DNA of 64,000 bases from contig NZ_JBGGGT010000002.1 in assembly GCF_041276405.1 (NCBI RefSeq), positions 2,953,001 through 3,017,000 on the forward strand, read 5' to 3'. The position numbers and the translations under genes were made by a program. A model generated the notes under the pieces. That model was not told the DNA's origin. It worked only from the letters and a program-made list of their open reading frames with translations, and made no database searches. Source of the stretch: Microvirga sp. TS319 (GTDB taxonomy: Bacteria > Pseudomonadota > Alphaproteobacteria > Rhizobiales > Beijerinckiaceae). Shown here one piece after another: positions 58,385 through 64,000 of this stretch (the stretch's first letter is position 1; each line of letters starts with the position of its first letter).

Positions 58385-58434
58385 GTGGTTGAATGTATGC
58401 GCGCGCGTTCAGATAGTCAACCATCTGGTTGAAT
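58377..58434. promoter_or_regulatory. Two palindromic sites upstream of the ArsR gene
   Basis: TCAACCATGTGGTTGA (58378-58393) and TCAACCATCTGGTTGA (58418-58433) are two inverted repeats with identical arms TCAACCA/TGGTTGA, 40 bp apart. The first covers the arsR start codon; together they flank the probable promoter. They are the obvious candidates for autoregulation. Confidence 0.82.
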
Positions 58435-58450
58435 GATAAACCTGCGGGTC

Positions 58451-58672
58451 TCAATAATGCGGCGGCGGAGGCTCCGGCGCGCGAGGCCCGGCCGAGCCGT
58501 CCTCGACCTCCTGGACCCGGTCGAGCAGTTCGGCGAGTTGGCGCTTCAACGCGTCGATCTTCTTCCACTGGTCGATGACGGTCTGGTTCAGGTCCTCGAT
58601 CACCTGATCCTGATAGGCGGTTCGCACCTCCAGGGCTTCCAGGCGCGCCTCGACGGATCGCACATCACTCAT
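58451..58672 (-). CDS. slyX: SlyX family protein
   Basis: The 73-residue protein is a heptad-rich coiled coil (residues 6-58: [40 protein letters not shown]) with a Pro-rich tail ending PPPPHY, the typical SlyX C-terminus. Function is unknown. Its start overlaps the 3' end of trhO by 8 bases, so the pair is co-transcribed. Confidence 0.9.
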   Translation of the reverse strand: MSDVRSVEARLEALEVRTAYQDQVIEDLNQTVIDQWKKIDALKRQLAELLDRVQEVEDGSAGPRAPEPPPPHY

Positions 58673-59423
58673 CGGTCAACAGGCTCCTGTCCTCCGGACG
58701 CTCGGCGAGACCATGGCCGAGGGACACGCGCTCGTCGAACACGAAGCAGCCGCCGCTCCAGCGGCTTTCGGCCTCCGGCACATTCTCGAGATATTTCAGG
58801 ATGCCGCCCTTCAGGTGATAGACCTCCTCGAAACCCTGGCCCAGCATGTAGGAGCTGGCCTTCTCGCAGCGAATTCCGCCGGTGCAGAACATGGCTACCT
58901 TCCGGTGCCGGGCGGGGTCGAGTTCCTTTCGCACGAATTCCTTGAATTGGCTGAACGTCCCGATCCGCGGATCCACCGCGCCCTCGAAGGTCCCCATCGC
59001 GACCTCGAAATCGTTGCGGGTATCGAGCAAGATGACCTCGGGATCGGCGATCAGCGCATTCCAGTCGGACGGCGAGACATAGGTGCCGACCTGCCGGGTC
59101 GGATCGGTCTGCGGGTCGCCGAGCGTCACGATCTCCTTCTTCAGGCGCACCTTCATGCGCTTGAACGGCATCTCGGAGGCGGTCGAGAACTTCAGCTCGA
59201 GATTGTCGAGCCGGCCCCGAAACAGGGCTCCCTCGCGCAGCTCCGCGATGAGGGCATCGATCCCCTCCTCCGTTCCGGCCACGGTGCCGTTGATTCCCTC
59301 CCCGGCGAGCAGGAGCGTGCCCCTGATGCCGAGATCGGAACAGACAGCATGGAGCGGGTCGCGGATCTCCCGGAAATCGGGCAGCGCGACGAACTGATAG
59401 AGAGCGGCCACTTTGTACGTCAT
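58665..59423 (-). CDS. trhO: tRNA uridine(34) hydroxylase TrhO (rhodanese-like, YceA)
   Basis: TrhO hydroxylates U34 in certain tRNAs with O2 on the way to cmo5U/mo5U. The 252-residue protein has the N-terminal UPF0176 part ([26 protein letters not shown]) and a rhodanese domain with [20 protein letters not shown] and Cys180 and Cys186 in [16 protein letters not shown]. It is shorter than enterobacterial YceA, as usual for alphaproteobacteria. It is coupled to slyX. Confidence 0.93.
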   Translation of the reverse strand: MTYKVAALYQFVALPDFREIRDPLHAVCSDLGIRGTLLLAGEGINGTVAGTEEGIDALIAELREGALFRGRLDNLELKFSTASEMPFKRMKVRLKKEIVTLGDPQTDPTRQVGTYVSPSDWNALIADPEVILLDTRNDFEVAMGTFEGAVDPRIGTFSQFKEFVRKELDPARHRKVAMFCTGGIRCEKASSYMLGQGFEEVYHLKGGILKYLENVPEAESRWSGGCFVFDERVSLGHGLAERPEDRSLLTDE

Positions 59424-59724
59424 GGCCGTTCTCTACCAGCGGTCGGCCTTCCGGAAAACCCGGTGCGACGATCCGTGGTGCCATACATCGCCACGTCATG
59501 CCTCGCGTCTCGAGCAGCGTGCGAAGAAGTGGCGAACCGGCTCTTCGCGAGGAACGATGCTTCATCAAAAAGAGAGAGCAAGCGTTCTGCTCCCGTCAGA
59601 ATGCTTGCTCTTGGCCGGACATGAGCCGGCCCCCACGCCTTCAGAACGGCTGAGCCTGAAGGGCATGGCTTCCGGGCCAGACCCGGGATGACAACGAGGC
59701 CGGCACGGACGGGAGGGGCTGCCT
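59424..59724. repeat. Intergenic region with GCATCG-type unit and GACCCGGGATGAC hairpin
   Basis: No gene is supported in this 301-bp gap. At 59515-59575 GAAGAAGTGGCGAACCGGCT and CTTCGCGAGGAACGATGCTTC form a unit of the type seen in reverse at 19288. At about 59660-59698 GGCATGGCTTCCGGGCCAGA followed by CCCGGGATGACAACGAG resembles the second (CATGCCCGGG) family. Confidence 0.68.
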
Positions 59725-61134
59725 TCACGGCGTCGGCCAAGGCCGCCTGTCGGAGCACATCTCCTCCCAGGCCCGCGAGAGCCTGAGAACCCCGACGTCG
59801 TCGAAACGGCGGCCGATGATCTGCAGGCCGATCGGCAGCCCGGCTTTCGTGAAGCCCGCATTGACCGAGGCCGCGGGCTGATCCGACATGTTGAAGGCGA
59901 CCGTGTAGCCGATATGCTCGAAGGGCCTTTGGGGATCGTGGATCGGGGAAGCGAGCTCGGCCTCGTATGCCACGTTGGGAGCCACCGGCGAGAGGACGAA
60001 ATCGAAGCCGTGGGTGGCCGCCACGGCCGCATGGCGCATCGTCATCATCTGGTTCATGCCGGAATAGACCCGCGCTCCGGTCAGGTCCTTTCCACCCTCG
60101 GCCCAGGACAGGATATAGGGCAGGACCTTGGCGCGCTCTTCCTCGCCTAGGGGAGAGATGTCCATCCAGGCGCGCTGGCGCCAGAAATCGTCGAGGCCGT
60201 CGAGCATCTCGCGGGAGACGAAAGGCTTCATCTCCTCGACAATGGCCCCGGCCTCCCTGAATGCCGTAGCGGCCCTCTCCACCGCGGCGCGCACCTCGAG
60301 ATCGAGAGGCAAGCCGATCCCGGCCTCCATCATGAGGCCGAGCCTCAGCCCTGTGACGTCGATCGCGAGATCGAGCCAGGGCAGGTCCTGATACGGCAGG
60401 CTCATCGGATCGCGGGCATCCGGCCGCGTCAGGCTCGTCATCATCAGGGCGGCATCGTGCACGGTGCGCGTCATCGGCCCGGCGACGCGTCCGTAATAGG
60501 TCGGGTCGATGGGCACGCGTCCGAAGCTCGGCTTCAATCCAAACACGCCGCACCACGAGGCCGGCAGGCGAATGGAGCCGCCGATATCCGTGCCGATGTG
60601 AAACGGGCCGTAGCCCGCAGCGGCAGCAGCCCCCGCGCCCGCCGAGCTGCCGCCCGGATTCTTGGATGGGTCCCAGGGATTGCGGGCCAGCGGATGAAAA
60701 CTCGACAGGCCGGAAGAGAGCATGCCGTAATCCGGCATCGTGGTCTTGGCGAGAATGACGACGCCGTCCTCGCGCAGGCGCGCCGCCGCGGGCGCATCCG
60801 CCTCGGCGGGCGTGAGCGGCCGCGCCGCCGTCCCGAGGGGCACCGGCGTGCCCCGGGTCGCGATGTTCTCCTTGATGGTTGCGGGAATGCCGTCGAGCGC
60901 CCTCGCCTCTCCCCGGGCCCAGCGCCGTTCAGATTCCAGGGCACTCTTCAGCGCCTCGTCGGGATCATACGCGTAGAGGGCCTGAAGACGGGGCTCGCAA
61001 GCCTCGATGCGCGCAATCACGGCCTTGGTGACGTCGACGGGCGAAACAGCCTTGGCGGCATAAGCCTCGAGCAGATGCGCAGCCGGCCAGTCGGCCAGAT
61101 CGGAGGAGAGTCGAGGAAAGGGTCTTGCACTCAC
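59725..61134 (-). CDS. Amidase signature family enzyme
   Basis: The 469-residue hydrolase has the Ser-cisSer-Lys triad: Lys88 in GIPATIKENIATRG, Ser163 in KNPGGSSAGAGAA and Ser187 in GTDIGGSIRLPASWCG. It therefore cleaves a carboxamide, but the substrate is not evident; it is not part of a gatCAB cluster. The chosen GTG gives MSARPFPRLSSDLADWPAAH, a family-like N-terminus; ATG 61185 is the alternative. It is divergent from the Crp/Fnr regulator. Confidence 0.9.
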   Translation of the reverse strand: MSARPFPRLSSDLADWPAAHLLEAYAAKAVSPVDVTKAVIARIEACEPRLQALYAYDPDEALKSALESERRWARGEARALDGIPATIKENIATRGTPVPLGTAARPLTPAEADAPAAARLREDGVVILAKTTMPDYGMLSSGLSSFHPLARNPWDPSKNPGGSSAGAGAAAAAGYGPFHIGTDIGGSIRLPASWCGVFGLKPSFGRVPIDPTYYGRVAGPMTRTVHDAALMMTSLTRPDARDPMSLPYQDLPWLDLAIDVTGLRLGLMMEAGIGLPLDLEVRAAVERAATAFREAGAIVEEMKPFVSREMLDGLDDFWRQRAWMDISPLGEEERAKVLPYILSWAEGGKDLTGARVYSGMNQMMTMRHAAVAATHGFDFVLSPVAPNVAYEAELASPIHDPQRPFEHIGYTVAFNMSDQPAASVNAGFTKAGLPIGLQIIGRRFDDVGVLRLSRAWEEMCSDRRPWPTP

Positions 61135-61464
61135 GTGAATGGTCCCGAAGCAGCATGGAATCGCGTTATTGCCATGCTGCGCCATCGCCTTCCCAAGGTA
61201 AACAGGGGTAATCCCGAAGAGAATGCCGGAATCGCGATCCGGACCTGCCTTGACGAAAGGGGCATGAAATACCTCCTTTTCACCATTCCTCTCTCCGTTA
61301 GGCGAATGAACCTATTGGATCGGGGCGGATTTTCAGGGTCACCCCGTGCGACAATCCGGCTCGCAGCGGCGGCCGATCGATTGACACCTCAGGTTGCACT
61401 AGGATCTTGTACGTCGATCGGCTCCAAACCGAGCCGGCATCGATTCAGATTGGTACGCCTCGAT
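61135..61464. other. Intergenic region between divergent amidase and Crp/Fnr regulator
   Basis: These about 330 bp contain an open frame continuing upstream of the Crp/Fnr gene but no protein-like sequence. No repeat, terminator or clear palindromic operator was recognised; promoters for both genes should lie here. Confidence 0.45.
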
Positions 61465-62205
61465 ATGCCGCCTTGTTCCGACGCGGTCCCCCATCGCAAG
61501 AATCGGCTCCTTGCAGCCTTGGAGCCCGAGGATTTCGGTGTCCTCGAGCCGCATCTCGAAATTGTAGACCTTCCGAAAGGCGGGCTCGTGTACGATGCCG
61601 GGGAGTTCATCCGGTATACGTACTTCCCCCACAACGCCATCGTGTCCCTGTCGACCATCCTGAAGGACGGCGGCACCGTGGAGATGGCCCTGTTCGGGCG
61701 GGAGGGCATGTTCGGCCTCGTGAGCGCGCTCATGACGCGCCAGTCCTTCGGGCGCTATGTCACGCAGGTCGCCGGCACGGCTTCGCGGGTCGTGGTGGAT
61801 CGCCTGATCGATGTCGGGCGCGAGCGTCCCCGGGCCCTCGAACTGATGTTCAGGTTCACGGAAGCGCTTCTGGCGCAGACGCTTCAAACCGTCGCCTGCA
61901 ATGCCGTTCATAGCGTCGAGGCCCGCTGTTGCCGCTGGATCCTGACGACGCGCGACCGCGTCGATCGCGACGCTCTCCCCCTGACCCACGAAACGCTCGC
62001 CGAAATGCTGGGTGTGCAGCGCTCGACCGTCAGCAGTGTCACACGGGCTCTGCAGACGGCTGGTTTAATCCAGCAGGGCCGAGGGGTGATCACAATCATC
62101 AACCGCGCCGGGCTCGAGCAGATGTCCTGCGAATGCTACCGCAGGATCCGCAGGAGCTTCGAGCGGCTGCTCCCCGGCACCTATGGATTGGCGGAGCAAG
62201 CATGA
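61465..62205 (+). CDS. Crp/Fnr family transcriptional regulator
   Basis: The 246-residue protein has an N-terminal cyclic-nucleotide-binding-type beta-roll (residues about 15-120: LEIVDLPKGGLVYDAGEFI, YTYFPHNAIVSLSTILKDGG, VEMALFGREGMFGLVSAL) and a C-terminal Crp-type winged helix (about 165-225: LTHETLAEMLGVQRSTVSSV, TRALQTAGLIQQGRGVITII). It lacks the N-terminal cysteine cluster of Fnr and the typical cAMP-binding residues, so its signal is unknown. Many such regulators occur in Hyphomicrobiales. Start chosen at MPPCSD; the frame is open further upstream. Confidence 0.88.
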   Translation: MPPCSDAVPHRKNRLLAALEPEDFGVLEPHLEIVDLPKGGLVYDAGEFIRYTYFPHNAIVSLSTILKDGGTVEMALFGREGMFGLVSALMTRQSFGRYVTQVAGTASRVVVDRLIDVGRERPRALELMFRFTEALLAQTLQTVACNAVHSVEARCCRWILTTRDRVDRDALPLTHETLAEMLGVQRSTVSSVTRALQTAGLIQQGRGVITIINRAGLEQMSCECYRRIRRSFERLLPGTYGLAEQA

Positions 62206-62370
62206 CCGTAAGTATCCGCTCGCCTCAAAAATGAGGCCAGCTATGCAAAGGCACCGCTTCGCCAAAAGATGAGGCCAAAAATTTCTCGGTTTTGTCGGAA
62301 ACACAACAGACGGAGTACTCAGGCGTCAGTACCATTAATGTCGTTAACCTAAGTTAATATGGAGCAAGGG

Positions 62371-62652
62371 ATGAAGGAAACCGAGTTCTGTAATAACAAT
62401 CCACATATCTCGCAAGGCAATCACAGAATTTACTCTCCGGCTACTCAACCCTTACTTCAGTCTCTCCTTTCAACCTTGGCTGATATAGACGTCGAGTACG
62501 AACGTCAGAGAGAGAGGGTCAACAAACGCTCGACGGATCTCAACCTGAAAATCCGCGTGCTCGAAAGACTCAAGGCGCAGCACCAGGAACGGCGCCTGCC
62601 GTATATCCAGCAATTGGCCATCTTACAGGAACGTATGATCCCGCACAGATAA
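62371..62652 (+). CDS. Small coiled-coil protein of unknown function
   Basis: I do not recognise this protein of 93 residues. Residues about 33-85 (LLSTLADIDVEYERQRERVN, KRSTDLNLKIRVLERLKAQH) are strongly helical with heptad spacing and many charged residues. The ATG with GGAG six bases upstream is preferred over one four codons earlier. The surrounding 62210-62480 is clearly AT-richer than most of the window, which may mark a recent arrival or a regulatory region. It lies between the Crp/Fnr gene and another unknown gene. Confidence 0.65.
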   Translation: MKETEFCNNNPHISQGNHRIYSPATQPLLQSLLSTLADIDVEYERQRERVNKRSTDLNLKIRVLERLKAQHQERRLPYIQQLAILQERMIPHR

Positions 62653-62805
62653 CCGGCGCATTCAAGGCTATCTGCAACCCAACAATCAACACAGGATCGC
62701 ACGCATCTATGCGAAGCGACTTCGGGGCCCATAACAATGCATCAGGTCACGGCACGCCACCGTCAGATCTGAGCGTCACTCCTGTTTTCTCAAGGGAATG
62801 AGCCC

Positions 62806-63243
62806 ATGACTGAAGAAGAAATTGAAATCGTCGCGGAGGAACTGGCGAAAATCGGCGGCGTCTCCTGGTATCCTGGGCGCGAACAGGGCACCCTGATGAG
62901 ACTGGTCACCGACCGCTATCGCGACCGGGCCCGTGTCGCGATCGAAGCTCTCGACCGCTACCGCGCAGGCCGAAGCGCCTCCGTCGTTCAGGACAACGGC
63001 CATCAAGAGCGTTGCGCACAAAGCAAACCGCCTCACGCGGCATCCGGAGAGATCAAGCCCGGCAGCACGGTGGTCTATCGGCCTCCCGGGGATCGGCGGG
63101 CCTATCCCTGCCGCGTGGTCGAGATCGAAGGCAGCCGTGCCTATCTCGCTCCGATCCTCAGGGCGTGCACGGATTGGGTGTCGATCGAATACCTCACCCC
63201 GCAGAGCGAGGTTCAGTCGCTCGCATCGCGGGATCAGAATTGA
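62806..63243 (+). CDS. Hypothetical protein with C-terminal SH3-like segment
   Basis: I do not recognise this 145-residue protein. The N-terminal 55 residues look helical (EEEIEIVAEELAKIGGVSWY, LVTDRYRDRARVAIEALDRY). A poorly ordered linker follows. Residues about 83-130 (IKPGSTVVYRPPGDRRAYPC, RVVEIEGSRAYLAPI) have the spacing of a small SH3/Tudor-like beta-barrel. The ATG is preceded by AAGGGAATGAGCCC. It is convergent with the Lrp-type gene. Confidence 0.72.
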   Translation: MTEEEIEIVAEELAKIGGVSWYPGREQGTLMRLVTDRYRDRARVAIEALDRYRAGRSASVVQDNGHQERCAQSKPPHAASGEIKPGSTVVYRPPGDRRAYPCRVVEIEGSRAYLAPILRACTDWVSIEYLTPQSEVQSLASRDQN

Positions 63244-63312
63244 CGCCGTGGCCCTGTCCCGGCGCGAGAGCGCGGCAGCGCCGGGGCACTTGGCTGCGCA
63301 CGATCTCCTTCG

Positions 63313-63750
63313 CTACAATCTAGCCCGGGTGCTGCGCGGGGTCGCCAGCAGCAGATTGGTCTCCGATGCGATCACGCCGGGGATCAGACGGATGCGCCTG
63401 AGGATGCCGTCGAAATCGGACAGGTTGGCCGCCCCCAGCTCCACGATGAGATCCCACTTCCCGTTCGTCGTGTGAATGGCGCTGACTTCGGGAAAACCGC
63501 CCAGGGCATCCACGACCCGATCGGCCGCGCGTCCCTCCACCTCGATCAGCATGATGCCCCGCACCGGCAGGGACACCGCGTCGGCCCGCAGGATCACCGT
63601 ATAGCCGACGATATCCCCCGAGCGCTCCAGCCGCTCCATGCGCGACCGCACGGTCGCGCGGGAGACATCGAGCTCGAGCGCGAGATCCGAGACGCTGCGC
63701 CGGCCATTGTGACGCAGAAGCGTGATGAGGCGCTGATCGAGATCGTCCAT
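63313..63750 (-). CDS. Lrp/AsnC family transcriptional regulator
   Basis: The 145-residue protein has the Lrp winged helix (MDDLDQRLITLLRHNGRRSV, SDLALELDVSRATVRSRMER) and a C-terminal RAM ligand-binding domain (VEGRAADRVVDALGGFPEVS, WDLIVELGAANLSDFDGILR). It is divergent from the arginase gene 123 bp away, suggesting that it controls arginine use and senses arginine or ornithine; this is inferred from position. GTG 63759 is an alternative start. Confidence 0.91.
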   Translation of the reverse strand: MDDLDQRLITLLRHNGRRSVSDLALELDVSRATVRSRMERLERSGDIVGYTVILRADAVSLPVRGIMLIEVEGRAADRVVDALGGFPEVSAIHTTNGKWDLIVELGAANLSDFDGILRRIRLIPGVIASETNLLLATPRSTRARL

Positions 63751-63873
63751 GGCCGCCACTTTGCAAAATAATAGCTTCCAGATTGGTCGATTATGTTTCT
63801 CGAATTGTCAAACTGCCTTGTTCAAAACGCCAAGCCCATCCCCTAGCTTGGCTCATGAGATGTGGAGAAACCG

Positions 63874-64000
63874 ATGACGCAAAAACGCTGCCTTCTTATC
63901 GGGGTGCCCGTTCAGGAGGGCTCGGGCCGGCTCGGCTGCGATATGGGACCGAGCGCCTTTCGCACGGCCGGCCTTGCGACCGAACTCGCCGGCCTGGGCT
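63874..64000 (+). CDS. rocF: Arginase (N-terminal fragment, runs off the window)
   Basis: The first 42 codons give MTQKRCLLIGVPVQEGSGRL followed by GCDMGPSAFRTAGLATELAG, the conserved beginning of arginases (GVP...G...MGP). Arginase hydrolyses arginine to ornithine and urea. GGAG lies 7 bases before the ATG. The manganese-site motifs lie beyond the window, so agmatinase-like relatives are not strictly excluded, but the divergent Lrp-type regulator supports arginase. Confidence 0.85.
   Translation, partial: MTQKRCLLIGVPVQEGSGRLGCDMGPSAFRTAGLATELAGLG

Overview
The window is GC-rich, densely packed bacterial chromosome with core housekeeping genes and no sign of a phage, plasmid, CRISPR array, rRNA or tRNA gene. 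Gene content points to an alphaproteobacterium of the order Hyphomicrobiales, most likely Methylobacteriaceae and Microvirga-like. The pointers are an Omp2-type porin, a single bifunctional Rsh, an HWE histidine kinase, a CIRCE-controlled groESL and a dense family of intergenic repeats starting TAGAGCATCGGACG. The genus is an inference from gene style, not from a database match.

Layout. 1-3480: end of lptD, then pdxA and rsmA with overlapping stop/start codons. 3.6-10.3 kb (minus): fabD-fabG-acpP-fabF-mltG-yicC-gmk, covering fatty-acid synthesis, cell-wall processing and nucleotide metabolism, with a terminator-like hairpin between acpP and fabF. 10.7-14.2 kb (plus): rpoZ, rsh and a class C26 glutamine amidotransferase-like hydrolase. 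14.3-18.3 kb: a DUF2269/SDR-DoxX membrane pair, then a disturbed locus where a broken 5' copy of pyrE and an atypical LuxR-type regulator precede the intact pyrE. 18.5-25.5 kb: NYN nuclease, ACT regulator, dapA-smpB, a periplasmic lytic transglycosylase and the major porin.

26-33 kb holds tyrosine/homogentisate catabolism: hpd, maiA and a MarR regulator read leftward, hmgA rightward. Two near-identical palindromes sit between marR and hmgA. Fumarylacetoacetate hydrolase lies about 2 kb further on, divergent from a TRAP solute-binding protein gene. 33-41 kb: dodecin, an Old Yellow Enzyme homologue, a secreted beta-propeller-like protein, an ABC-F ATPase, an HWE sensor kinase and an aldehyde dehydrogenase with a 15-bp minisatellite. 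41.3-49.5 kb (plus): an oligopeptide-type ABC transporter (fused double ATPase, binding protein, two permeases) interleaved with an aldehyde dehydrogenase and a class C beta-lactamase-family enzyme that probably starts at TTG. 49.5-54.8 kb: LLM flavin oxidoreductase, second TRAP binding protein, a secreted protein, and an ECF sigma-DUF4142-cupredoxin group. 55-64 kb: groESL, small regulators, trhO-slyX, amidase, a Crp/Fnr regulator, two unrecognised small proteins, and an Lrp regulator divergent from arginase, which runs off the end.

Most notable: (i) the repeat family often supplies the TAG stop codon of the gene it abuts; (ii) the mosaic, truncated pyrE duplicate next to the LuxR gene; (iii) the twin operators at the homogentisate locus. 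No wholly new defence or mobile system was found.
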